In this document: positions 1-7,513 of the stretch, piece after piece
Position numbering within the stretch: the first letter of the stretch is position 1
Layout: the number at the start of each line of letters is the position of its first letter
NCBI RefSeq assembly: GCF_014653695.1
Contig: NZ_BNAR01000001.1
Span: forward strand, 868,001 to 932,000
Direction: 5' to 3'
Length of the DNA: 64,000 nt
Origin: Lentzea cavernae
GTDB lineage: Bacteria > Actinomycetota > Actinomycetes > Mycobacteriales > Pseudonocardiaceae
The notes under the pieces: generated by a model
The model's input: only the letters and a program-made list of their open reading frames with translations
The model's database searches: none
Told to the model about the DNA's origin: nothing
Position numbers and translations under genes: made by a program

Positions 1-339
1 GCCGACATCCGTGCGGTAGCACTGACGCTGCCGCGCACCACCGAGCACCTCATCCGCGACCGCGTGAAGTTCCGCGTGGGCCAGATCGTCTACGCCGCCC
101 TCTCCCGCGACGAGACGGTGCTGGGCTTCGGCTACCCGCGCGAGGAACGGGAGGCGCTCGTCGCGAGCGACCCCGTCAAGTTCGCGTTCCCCAGCACGTC
201 CGACATGCGCTTCCAGTGGGTGCACGCCTCGATGGCCGAACTGGACGTCGAGGAGATGACCGAGCTCGTCATCGGCGCCTGGGTCCTGTGCGTGCCCAAG
301 AAGGTCATCCGCGAGCACCTCGGCGAGGACTACATTTAG
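1..339 (+). CDS. YjbR/MmcQ family protein, 5' partial
   Basis: This is the last ~112 residues of a small YjbR/MmcQ (CyaY-like fold) protein. The frame is open from the first base, and the family is about 115-125 residues long, so only a few codons are missing. Visible segments include KFRVGQIVYAAL and a C-terminal LVIGAWVLCVPKK helix. YjbR proteins are cytosolic and their role is unsettled; DNA binding has been proposed from structure. The gene ends 24 bp before the convergent stop of the oxidoreductase gene. The family call rests on length and pattern, not on catalytic residues. Confidence 0.75.
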   Translation, partial: ADIRAVALTLPRTTEHLIRDRVKFRVGQIVYAALSRDETVLGFGYPREEREALVASDPVKFAFPSTSDMRFQWVHASMAELDVEEMTELVIGAWVLCVPKKVIREHLGEDYI

Positions 340-363
340 CCAACACTGAAGCTATCGAGCACA

Positions 364-1437
364 TCATCCCGCTGGTGTGAGAACGGTGCGGTCGAAGGGC
401 CCGCCGTGGGCTGCCGCGTGGGCGACGGCGTCGTTGACCTCCTCCAGGGCGAACCGGGTGATGCGTTCGGGAGCCAGGTCCAGGGCTCCCGTCGCAACGA
501 GCCGGATCATGCCGGTGTTCGCCGTGCGCGGGTACATCCACTGCCCGCGCACGGTCACCGAGTTGCGCATGATCCACGGGTAGGGCAGTGCCAGGTCGTC
601 GCCGCCGAGCATGCCGACGCCGCCCATCAGCACGACGCGCCCGTGTTCGCGCACCGTCATGGCGGCCGCACGGGCCACCGAACTCGGCGCCTGGGGCGGC
701 AGGAGGTCGAGCACCAGGTCGACGGGACCGCTGGCGGCCATCGCGGAGCGGTCGGCGTCCTCGTCCCCGGTGAGCTCGACAGGGCTCACCCGTGCGCCGA
801 ACCGGTCGGCCAGCAGGTCGAGGACGGCCCGGTTGCGTCCCGGGGTCACCACGTGCCCGGCGCCCATCGCGAGCGCGACGGCCACCGCGCTGCTGCCGAG
901 GTTGCCGGTCGCCCCGCTGACCAGCACCGTCTCCCCTGCCTCGAGCCGCCCGGCCAGCAGCCCGCCGTACGGGATGGTGTGCACACCGAGGGCGGACCAG
1001 CGCGCGGGATCGGCCCCGGCGGGCAGGCGATGGGCGTTCTCGGTGGGCACCCGCACGAGTTCGGCGAACGTCCCGTCGTGCAGGTACCGGGCCAGCCGCG
1101 CGCCGCCCTCGCCCCGGGAGCTCCAGCCCTGCAACGTGATGTCGGGCGTCAGGGCGTCGTCGCGGGCGCGGACCGTCGAGTCGCACCACACCAGGTCGCC
1201 CGCCCGCAGCCTGGTCGCGTCGGGTCCCGCGCTCACCACCCGGCCGATGCCGCCGACGCCGGGCACGACCGGTGGTTCCAGCGGGTAGCGCCGTTCCCCG
1301 CTGAACACCTCGGCGGCGTACGGCGGCACGCAGGTCGCCAGGACCTCGACCAGCACCTCACCTCCGCCGGCCTCCGGGTCGGGCACGTCGTCCACCACGA
1401 GCGGGGAGCCGAACGCCGTCAATGTCGCTGCACGCAT
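364..1437 (-). CDS. MDR-family (zinc-independent) oxidoreductase
   Basis: A 357-residue medium-chain dehydrogenase/reductase. The GroES-like N-terminal half runs to about residue 130. The Rossmann half has the nucleotide-binding turn GATGNLG at about residue 176. The usual zinc-site GHE is replaced by PGVGGIGRV, so this is more like a quinone oxidoreductase or enoyl reductase than a zinc alcohol dehydrogenase. It probably uses NADPH; the substrate is unknown. It is read divergently from the LysR gene at 1529, and the half-sites between them make it the likely target of that regulator. The start is the ATG at 1437, preceded by AGAAGGG. Confidence 0.85.
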   Translation of the reverse strand: MRAATLTAFGSPLVVDDVPDPEAGGGEVLVEVLATCVPPYAAEVFSGERRYPLEPPVVPGVGGIGRVVSAGPDATRLRAGDLVWCDSTVRARDDALTPDITLQGWSSRGEGGARLARYLHDGTFAELVRVPTENAHRLPAGADPARWSALGVHTIPYGGLLAGRLEAGETVLVSGATGNLGSSAVAVALAMGAGHVVTPGRNRAVLDLLADRFGARVSPVELTGDEDADRSAMAASGPVDLVLDLLPPQAPSSVARAAAMTVREHGRVVLMGGVGMLGGDDLALPYPWIMRNSVTVRGQWMYPRTANTGMIRLVATGALDLAPERITRFALEEVNDAVAHAAAHGGPFDRTVLTPAG

Positions 1438-1503
1438 GGGAAAGCCCTTCTGTCGTTCCCCGCCACGCTAGGCACGGCGGGGGCATGCGGGAAGCGAAGA
1501 TCC

Positions 1504-1530
1504 GGCATCTCTGGTATGCCTGGTCGGCAT
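1504..1530. promoter_or_regulatory. Candidate LysR operator half-sites
   Basis: Three alternating half-sites, GGCAT (1504-1508), ATGCC (1516-1520) and GGCAT (1526-1530), lie between the oxidoreductase gene and the divergent LysR gene. ATGCC-N5-GGCAT fits the T-N11-A layout of LysR boxes. The last half-site overlaps the LysR start codon, which would suit autorepression. Confidence 0.45.
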
Positions 1531-2425
1531 GGACCTGTCGAGTGCGAGCCTCCGGGTGCTCTGCCAGATCGCCGAGTCGGGCAGCTTCACCGCGGCCGCC
1601 GCACAGCTGGGCTACACGCAGTCCGCGGTCTCGCGCCAGGCGATCGCACTGGAACGCAGCGCCGGCGCCACCCTGTTCGAACGCCGGACCGACGGGGTCC
1701 GCCTCACCCCGCCCGGGCTGACGCTGCTGCGCCACGCCCGGACGATCCTCGAGTCGGTGGACGCGGCCGGACGTGACCTGACCGGTGAGGCGCCCCGCAC
1801 GGAACTGGTGCGCCTGGGACTGGTCCCGAGCGCCGGACCGGTGGTCCTGCCCGCCGCGCTCGCCCGGCTCGCGAGGACGGCGCCCCGGGTGCAGGTCAAC
1901 ACCCGCGAGGGCACCACGCCCGGCCTGGTCCGGGCGTTGCGCGGCGGCTCGATCGACCTCGCCGTGCTCACGTCGCGCCCGCCCCACCGGCCACCGGACG
2001 GCGAATCGCCGCGCCTGCACCTCACGACGGTCGAGGACGTCGAGCTCCTCGTGGCGGCTTCGGCCACCGGGGTGTTCGCGGGCCGCACGTCCGTGCACGC
2101 CGACGAACTCGTCGACGTGCCCTGGATCGCCAGTCCCTCGTCGAGCGCCGAGCCGTTGCTCGGGGTCTGGCCGGGCCTGCCGGGGCGAGCCCGCGTCGTG
2201 CACAGCGCACGGGACTGGCTGACGAAGCTGCACCTGGTCGCCGTCGACTGCGGCGTCACGACGGTCCCGGAGGGCTTCGCGCAGGTCGCGCCTCCCGGCC
2301 TGGTGTTCCTGCGGGTCGAGGGCGCACCGCCCGAGATCCGCCGCGTTCTCGTGGCGCGGCTGCCCGGCACCGCCACGCCACCGGTCACCGCGGTCACCCG
2401 GGCGATCGCCTCAACCCGCCTGTGA
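1529..2425 (+). CDS. LysR-family transcriptional regulator
   Basis: A 298-residue LysR regulator. The winged HTH spans residues 2-60 (helix region FTAAAAQLGYTQSAVSRQ), followed by a periplasmic-binding-protein-like effector domain from about residue 88. It starts at the ATG at 1529 and is divergent from the MDR oxidoreductase, the classical LysR/target arrangement. Its 3' end overlaps the convergent MBL-hydrolase gene by 15 bp. The effector is unknown. Only DNA-binding and effector-domain homology is visible. Confidence 0.9.
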   Translation: MDLSSASLRVLCQIAESGSFTAAAAQLGYTQSAVSRQAIALERSAGATLFERRTDGVRLTPPGLTLLRHARTILESVDAAGRDLTGEAPRTELVRLGLVPSAGPVVLPAALARLARTAPRVQVNTREGTTPGLVRALRGGSIDLAVLTSRPPHRPPDGESPRLHLTTVEDVELLVAASATGVFAGRTSVHADELVDVPWIASPSSSAEPLLGVWPGLPGRARVVHSARDWLTKLHLVAVDCGVTTVPEGFAQVAPPGLVFLRVEGAPPEIRRVLVARLPGTATPPVTAVTRAIASTRL

Positions 2426-3295
2426 CGCCTCGGCGCACAGACAGCTCACGCCCGGCGCGATCCACTCCTGTCCCGTCCACTCCGGATGCCGCTCGACCAG
2501 CACCGCCCGCACCTCGGCCACGATCTCGTCCAGCTCCATCGCGGAGTCGCGCCGGCGCCACGTCTCGTCCCGCAACTCCCCCAGGTAGTCCCGAACCCCT
2601 TGCAGCACCGCGATGTCGCCCACGGACCCGTGTCCCGGCACCACGATCCGGGGCTGAGCGGCGATCAGCCCGTCCATCACGCCGATCCACGCCAGGCCGG
2701 AGACGTCGGTGTCGTGCGGCGGCAACCACGGGAAGATCGCGAACTGCCCGGTCTCGGCCAGGTCGCCGGTGAACAGCACGCCCGCGTCCGGCACCTCCAC
2801 CACCTGGTCGCCCAGCGTGTGCCCGCGCCCGGTCGGCCGCAGCAGCACGGTCCGGCCGCCGAGGTCGAGCGCGTGGACGTCGTCGAACACGAGGTCCGGC
2901 GCCGGCACCTCGACGCCGGCCAGCCGTTCGGCGACCGCCCCGCCGAAGCCGCGGAACATCTCCAGGTAGCCGGTTCCCTTGCGGCGCAGGTCGTCCGCCT
3001 GCGCCCGGTTCACCAGGTAGGAGTCCTCGAACACCGACGCGCCGAACGCGTGCTCGGGGTGGAAGTGCGTCGTCGTCAGGTGCACCCGCCGCCCGCGGGC
3101 CACCTCCTCGGCGAACTTCCGGACGTCCGACGCGTTGGCGAGGCCGAGTCCCGTGTCCACCACGAGAACCGCGTCCGTGCCGCCGATGATCCCGATGTTG
3201 GGCACCAGGCCGACGTGCTCGTTGGGGATCACCAGCACGTCCGGGGCGACCTCGACGGCGCCGGAGAGCTGGACTGCGGGGTCTGGGAGGTTCAT
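2411..3295 (-). CDS. MBL-fold metallo-hydrolase
   Basis: About 294 residues with the metallo-beta-lactamase fold. The metal-binding motif is THFHPEH (about residue 93), with further metal ligands in GRGHTLGD and the C-terminal PGHGS. The canonical HxHxDH aspartate is replaced by glutamate. The ATG at 3295 (MNLPDP) is preferred over upstream in-frame codons because the extra 28 residues are arginine-rich and unlike the family. The gene is divergent from the LysR gene at 3378. Such soluble MBL hydrolases act on thioesters, lactones or other esters; the substrate cannot be told here. Confidence 0.85.
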   Translation of the reverse strand: MNLPDPAVQLSGAVEVAPDVLVIPNEHVGLVPNIGIIGGTDAVLVVDTGLGLANASDVRKFAEEVARGRRVHLTTTHFHPEHAFGASVFEDSYLVNRAQADDLRRKGTGYLEMFRGFGGAVAERLAGVEVPAPDLVFDDVHALDLGGRTVLLRPTGRGHTLGDQVVEVPDAGVLFTGDLAETGQFAIFPWLPPHDTDVSGLAWIGVMDGLIAAQPRIVVPGHGSVGDIAVLQGVRDYLGELRDETWRRRDSAMELDEIVAEVRAVLVERHPEWTGQEWIAPGVSCLCAEASQAG

Positions 3296-3350
3296 GCTCC
3301 CCACTCCACCCGCGGGCGGCTCACGCGTCCAAGACCGTCTGCGCAAGCCC

Positions 3351-3367
3351 GATACCGCGCGAGTATC
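3351..3367. promoter_or_regulatory. Candidate LysR operator GATAC-N7-GTATC
   Basis: An interrupted palindrome GATAC-N7-GTATC sits 11 bp upstream of the LysR start and 56 bp upstream of the MBL-hydrolase start. Its geometry suits a LysR recognition site in the divergent gap. No other copy was noticed nearby. Confidence 0.4.
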
Positions 3368-3377
3368 GTGCCTGATC

Positions 3378-4208
3378 ATGGAGCTGCGGACCCTGCGCTA
3401 CTTCGTTGCGGTCGCCGAGGAGCTGCACTTCGGCCGTGCCGCGCGGCGACTGCACCTGAGCCAGCCGCCGCTGAGCCGGGCGATCAAGCAGCTCGAGAAC
3501 GAGCTGGGCACCACCCTGCTGCACCGCTCCCCCGCCGGCGTCGCGCTGACCGGCGCGGGCCACGTCCTGCTGGCCGAGGCGAAGGCCCTGCTCGAGCACG
3601 CCGACCGCATCCGCGCGAAGCTCGCGCGCACGACGATCACCGTCGGCATGCTCGGCGACCACGCCACCGGGCTGGCCGAGGCGTTCCGGCGCAAACGCCC
3701 GGACGTCGAGATCCGCGTCCGCGAGACCGACCTGACCGACCCGACCTGCGGACTGCGGACCGGCCAGGTCGACGTGGCCCTGACGCGCGGCCCGTTCGAC
3801 GAGAGCGGCCTGAAGACCCTGGTCCTGCGCCAAGATCCCGTCGGCGCGGTCCTGCGGCCGGACGACCCGCTGGCCGCTCGCGAGCGGATCACCACCGAGG
3901 ACCTGGCGGGCCGCGACTGGTTCCAGTTCCCGGACGGCACGGACGAGATCTGGCGGAACTACTGGAACGGCGGCAAACCCCGCAGCGGCCCGACCGTCCG
4001 CGCGGTCCAGGAGTGCGTGCAGTCCGTGCTGTGGAACGGTTCCGTCGGCCTGGCCCCGCTCGGCCACGACCTCGGTGAACTCGTCGTGGTGCCGCTGGCC
4101 GACATGGCGCCGAGCCCTGTCGTGATCGCGTGGGTCGAGGACGACCCGCTCACCCGTGACTTCGTGCAGGCCGCGGCTCAGGCGTACCGGCTCACGGTCA
4201 CCGCGTAG
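3378..4208 (+). CDS. LysR-family transcriptional regulator
   Basis: A 276-residue LysR regulator starting at the ATG at 3378 (MELRTLRYF, a typical LysR opening). The HTH region FGRAARRLHLSQPPLSRAI lies at residues 17-36 and the effector domain begins near residue 85. It is slightly shorter than the usual 290-310 residues. It is divergent from the MBL hydrolase, its most likely target, and its 3' end overlaps the convergent methyltransferase gene by 31 bp. Effector unknown. Confidence 0.88.
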   Translation: MELRTLRYFVAVAEELHFGRAARRLHLSQPPLSRAIKQLENELGTTLLHRSPAGVALTGAGHVLLAEAKALLEHADRIRAKLARTTITVGMLGDHATGLAEAFRRKRPDVEIRVRETDLTDPTCGLRTGQVDVALTRGPFDESGLKTLVLRQDPVGAVLRPDDPLAARERITTEDLAGRDWFQFPDGTDEIWRNYWNGGKPRSGPTVRAVQECVQSVLWNGSVGLAPLGHDLGELVVVPLADMAPSPVVIAWVEDDPLTRDFVQAAAQAYRLTVTA

Positions 4209-4711
4209 TCGCCGCCCTCGAAGGGTTTCCGGTCCCAGGTCGCGAACCGCTCGACCAGCGCGAGCCCGGCCTCGGCGCAGTGCCGGTCGTAGTCCTCGAC
4301 CGTGTAGCCGCGGTTCACGCTGAACCCGGCGACCAGGACGTTCCCGACGTGCCTGGCGACGCCCGCGACGAGCGCGCCCTGCGTGCCGGGCGGGGTGAAC
4401 AGCGGCACGTTGCCCGCCATCACGACGACGTCGAACTTCCGTCCCAGGTCGAGCTCCGCCAGGTCGGACCGCACCCACGTGATGTCCGGCGCCTGCTCAC
4501 GCGCGTACGCCAGCATCGACTCGTCGAGGTCGGCCCCGACCACCTCGATGCCGTGCCGCGCGAGCTCGATCCCGACCCGCCCGGTGCCGCACCCGGCGTC
4601 CAGCACCGAGGCCGGCCCGAACGCGCGCACGAAGGTCGCCTCCCCGTGCACGTCCACCCCGGACTCGGCGAGCGAGTCGAACCTCCGCTGGTACTCAGCC
4701 CCGTTCCACAC
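4178..4711 (-). CDS. Class I SAM-dependent methyltransferase
   Basis: A 177-residue methyltransferase with the SAM-binding glycine motif VLDAGCGTGRVG at about residue 38 and the acidic end of strand beta2 in VVGADLD. The GTG at 4711 is chosen because TATGCT (TANNNT) lies exactly 6 nt upstream with no ribosome binding site, which predicts a leaderless transcript. No substrate-recognition domain is visible, so it is probably a small-molecule methylase of unknown substrate. It converges on and overlaps the LysR gene by 31 bp, and is read divergently from the SGNH hydrolase. Confidence 0.85.
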   Translation of the reverse strand: MWNGAEYQRRFDSLAESGVDVHGEATFVRAFGPASVLDAGCGTGRVGIELARHGIEVVGADLDESMLAYAREQAPDITWVRSDLAELDLGRKFDVVVMAGNVPLFTPPGTQGALVAGVARHVGNVLVAGFSVNRGYTVEDYDRHCAEAGLALVERFATWDRKPFEGGDYAVTVSRYA

Positions 4712-4717
4712 GCCCCC

Positions 4718-4723
4718 AGCATA
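4718..4723 (-). promoter_or_regulatory. Predicted -10 of a leaderless mRNA (methyltransferase)
   Basis: On the minus strand TATGCT ends 6 nt before the GTG at 4711. This fits an actinobacterial TANNNT -10 element with the transcription start at the start codon. Confidence 0.5.
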
Positions 4724-4752
4724 GAACCGAAGATCGGCGGATACCGGACGCG

Positions 4753-4766
4753 TGAGAGCGCTGCCA
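4753..4766. promoter_or_regulatory. Degenerate LacI-like half-palindrome
   Basis: TGAGAGCGCTGCCA lies just upstream of the SGNH hydrolase start. Its left 10 bases match the perfect palindrome TGAGAGCGCTCTCA found upstream of the GH64 gene at 45857. The right arm has diverged, so it is at best a weak operator. Confidence 0.3.
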
Positions 4767-4777
4767 AGGTCGAAGGC

Positions 4778-5953
4778 ATGACGCGCTTTCTGCTGGCAGT
4801 GGCGTTGCTCGTGGCCGCGGCCTCTCCCGCACAGGCCGCACCACCGAGATGGGTGGGCACGTGGGCGGCCGCGCCGTCCTCCGCGGTCCCCGGCACCGAC
4901 AACGGCTATCCGAACTTCACGATCCGCAACATCGTGCACGTCAGCGCGGGCGGCAAGGAGATCCGCGTCCGGCTCTCCAACGCGTTCGGCCGCACCCCTG
5001 TGCTGTTCAGCCAGGTCACCGTGGCCCGCGCGGCCGGCCCGGACACTCCCCTGGCGCTGCCCGGCACCGTGCGCACGCTGACGTTCGGCGGCTCCCAGGC
5101 GATCATCGCCGCGCCCGGCGCCGACGTGGTCAGCGACGGCGTGGCCCTGACCGTTCCCGCCGACTCCGACCTGCTGGTGAGCGTCTACACGCCCGAACCC
5201 GGCGGCCCGGTCACGCACCACGGCCTGGCCATGCAGAACTCGTACTTCACCCGCGACGGCAACCACACCACCGACGAGTCCGCCGCCGCCTTCCGCGAAC
5301 GCACCACGAACTGGCACTACGTCTCGGGCGTCGACGTGCGCTCGTCGACGTTGCAGGGCAGCGTGGTGGCGCTCGGCGACTCGATCACCGACGGCGCCAA
5401 CTCGACGTGGGGCGCGAACCTGCGCTGGCCGGACCAGCTCGCAGACCGCGTCAACACCCGCCTCGGCGTCCTGAACGCGGGCATCAGCGGCAACCGCCTC
5501 CTGCTCGACGGCGGCGGGGCCGGCGTCAACGCCCAGGCCAGGCTGAACCGCGACGTCCTCACCCAGTCCGGCGTCCGCACGGTGATCGTGTTCGAGGGCA
5601 TCAACGACATCCAGCAGACCCCGCACGAGACCGACCCGGCCAAGATCATCGCCGCCCTGAAGCAGATCGCCTCCCGGTCGCACGACCGCGGACTGCGGGT
5701 CGTCGGCGCGACGATCACACCGTTCAAGGGCTGGAACAGCTACACCGAGGAACTGGAGCAGGTCCGCCAAGCCGTGAACTCGTTCATCCGCACCAGCCGC
5801 GACTTCGACGCCGTGGTGGACTTCGACCAGGTCATCCGCGACCCGTCCGACCCGCAGCGGATCCGCCCCGACTACGACCAGGGCGACCACCTGCACCCCG
5901 GCGACAAGGGCTTCGAGGCGATGGCCAAGGCGGTGCGCCTGGCCGTCCTCTGA
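4778..5953 (+). CDS. Secreted SGNH/GDSL-family hydrolase
   Basis: A 391-residue secreted esterase/lipase-type enzyme. A Sec signal peptide spans residues 1-21 (hydrophobic core LLAVALLVAAASPAQA). An N-terminal beta domain (about 25-190) is followed by an SGNH domain: block I ALGDSITDG (Ser near residue 200), block II GISGNRLL, block III GINDI and block V DHLHPGDKG with Asp/His. This architecture is that of secreted SGNH esterases of actinomycetes that deacylate plant or microbial glycans or lipids. A half-palindrome resembling a LacI operator overlaps the leader. Confidence 0.9.
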   Translation: MTRFLLAVALLVAAASPAQAAPPRWVGTWAAAPSSAVPGTDNGYPNFTIRNIVHVSAGGKEIRVRLSNAFGRTPVLFSQVTVARAAGPDTPLALPGTVRTLTFGGSQAIIAAPGADVVSDGVALTVPADSDLLVSVYTPEPGGPVTHHGLAMQNSYFTRDGNHTTDESAAAFRERTTNWHYVSGVDVRSSTLQGSVVALGDSITDGANSTWGANLRWPDQLADRVNTRLGVLNAGISGNRLLLDGGGAGVNAQARLNRDVLTQSGVRTVIVFEGINDIQQTPHETDPAKIIAALKQIASRSHDRGLRVVGATITPFKGWNSYTEELEQVRQAVNSFIRTSRDFDAVVDFDQVIRDPSDPQRIRPDYDQGDHLHPGDKGFEAMAKAVRLAVL

Positions 5954-6039
5954 CACCCGATCGAGCGTCGCGCGTTTGCGGGACCCCTGCCCCCGGCTAT
6001 TCGATGGAGATCAACACCGAACGGACAAGGGGTCCACGC

Positions 6040-6603
6040 ATGCGTCTCACGATCCTCGCCGCCGCGCTCGCGCTCGGCGCCACGGCCTGCGGAGGGTCCG
6101 ATCCCGCGCCCCAGGACCAGGCGGCGTCCACCACCGGCACGTCCACGGCGAGCACGGCGTCGAGCGTCGCCGACAAGCAGCAGCCCGCGGTGAAGGCCGA
6201 ACTGACCATGCAGGGCAAGCCCGGCCTCGGCCTGCTCACCGCGACGAACCAGGGCAGCGCGCCGATCACGTTCCAGGGCTGGCCGAAGCTCGCTTTCACC
6301 AACCCCGCGAACGAGCCCGCCGCCATCCCGGTCGAGCAGAAGCTCGTGCCGGGCGAGGGCCCGTCGATCACCCTGCAGCCCGGCCAGACCGCGTTCGCCG
6401 GCGTGCAGCTCGACGTCGATGACGACACGAACTCGTTCGCCATCAACGAGATGACCGCCGAGCTGCCGGGCATGGTGCCGGTGAAGGTGACGTTCATCGG
6501 GACGGACGGCCAGCCGATCGCGGACCTGACCAAGCTCAAGGTGAGCGAGGCGAAGGTCGGGACGATGCAGCCGGCCGCCCAGGGCGTCACCGTGTTCGAC
6601 TAG
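6040..6603 (+). CDS. DUF4232-like secreted lipoprotein
   Basis: A 187-residue lipoprotein. The signal ends in a lipobox (GATAC, Cys at about residue 18), followed by a Ser/Thr-rich linker (residues 28-45) and a beta-sandwich-like domain with the segment LTATNQGSAPITFQGW, resembling DUF4232. The ATG at 6040 follows AAGGGG by 7 nt; an upstream in-frame ATG at 6004 would place charged residues before the signal. Function is unknown; DUF4232 proteins are cell-surface proteins of actinobacteria. Its 3' end overlaps the convergent LamG gene by 17 bp. Confidence 0.7.
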   Translation: MRLTILAAALALGATACGGSDPAPQDQAASTTGTSTASTASSVADKQQPAVKAELTMQGKPGLGLLTATNQGSAPITFQGWPKLAFTNPANEPAAIPVEQKLVPGEGPSITLQPGQTAFAGVQLDVDDDTNSFAINEMTAELPGMVPVKVTFIGTDGQPIADLTKLKVSEAKVGTMQPAAQGVTVFD

Positions 6604-7513
6604 CCCAGCGGTGCTGGAGGGTCACCTCCCACGGGTGGACGGCCCGGTCGAGGAACATCAGGCCGTCCATCCGGCAGGTGCACGGGTTGTTCTCGCGGGT
6701 GTTCTGCGGGTAGCTGCCGCCGATCTTGTACCCGCGCGGGTCGGTGGCCGAGGCGAGGTCGGGTTCCGGGTCGCCTTCGAGCTTCCACGGGTCGCCGGCG
6801 GCGACGTACCTGCCCTCCAACGGCTTTCCGTCGCGATAGAGGGCCATCGCGCCGGTGTCGAAGTCGAACGTGGCCGCGAGGAACACCCACTCGTTCTGCG
6901 GCAACAGCTTCTGCCACTGCTCGGTCGCCGCGAACGTCTGCGAGTCGCCGCCGTCGAGCCGCCGGGCCAGGGCGACGAGCTTCAGCTCGCCGTCGACCTG
7001 GATCAGTTCCAGCAGGGCGCGCACGGCGTGGCCGTTGGAGTCGCCGGTCAGGACGCCGGCCAGGCCGATCGCGCCGTAGAGGTCGTCCGGGTCGGGTGTG
7101 TTCGAGTTCGGGGCCGGGTTCTGGCCCGACATCTTCACCCAGCCCATGATCGACGTCTGGCGTGCGCCGTTGAACGCCTTCAGCGTCGGCACGCCGGTTT
7201 CGCTGTACAGGCCCGCCTTCCAGTCGTCGTTGCCCGCGGTGGCGGGGTTGATCTGCCCCAGTTGCAAGGCGTTCCGGCTGAACGCTCCGTCGCGCACGCG
7301 CATGCCGGCGCCGCCGTTGATCAGCTGCAGGGGTGTTCCCGAGCGGCCCCTGTCTTGTTCGAGGGCGTTGTCGCCGCGTACGGGGTGTTCGAAGTCGTAG
7401 TAGGACACGAGGTTGCGCGTCAGGGAGGGGAGCACCGGGCCGAAGGTGGCCTGGGCCGGTGCTGCCAGTCCCACGCCGAACAGCGCGACGAGACCCAGGA
7501 CGGCCGCCCTCAT
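6587..7513 (-). CDS. Secreted LamG/concanavalin-like protein
   Basis: A 308-residue secreted protein with a signal peptide at residues 1-21 (ending APAQA) and a concanavalin/LamG-type jelly-roll domain over most of the rest. Typical pieces are LVSYYDFEHP near the N-terminus and NEWVFLAATFDFDTGAMALYRDG in the second half (quoted in parts: VFLAATFDFDTG, ALYRDGK). Its start overlaps the stop of the dehydrogenase-like gene by 4 nt (ATGA), so the two are translationally coupled and probably act on the same substrate outside the cell. LamG domains bind carbohydrate; no catalytic motif is seen. Confidence 0.8.
   Translation of the reverse strand: MRAAVLGLVALFGVGLAAPAQATFGPVLPSLTRNLVSYYDFEHPVRGDNALEQDRGRSGTPLQLINGGAGMRVRDGAFSRNALQLGQINPATAGNDDWKAGLYSETGVPTLKAFNGARQTSIMGWVKMSGQNPAPNSNTPDPDDLYGAIGLAGVLTGDSNGHAVRALLELIQVDGELKLVALARRLDGGDSQTFAATEQWQKLLPQNEWVFLAATFDFDTGAMALYRDGKPLEGRYVAAGDPWKLEGDPEPDLASATDPRGYKIGGSYPQNTRENNPCTCRMDGLMFLDRAVHPWEVTLQHRWASRTR

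Noticed and set aside
2486-4078. A 530-codon plus-strand open frame
   Set aside because: It is antisense to the MBL hydrolase and then out of frame with the LysR gene; its composition is His/Arg/Pro-rich noise.
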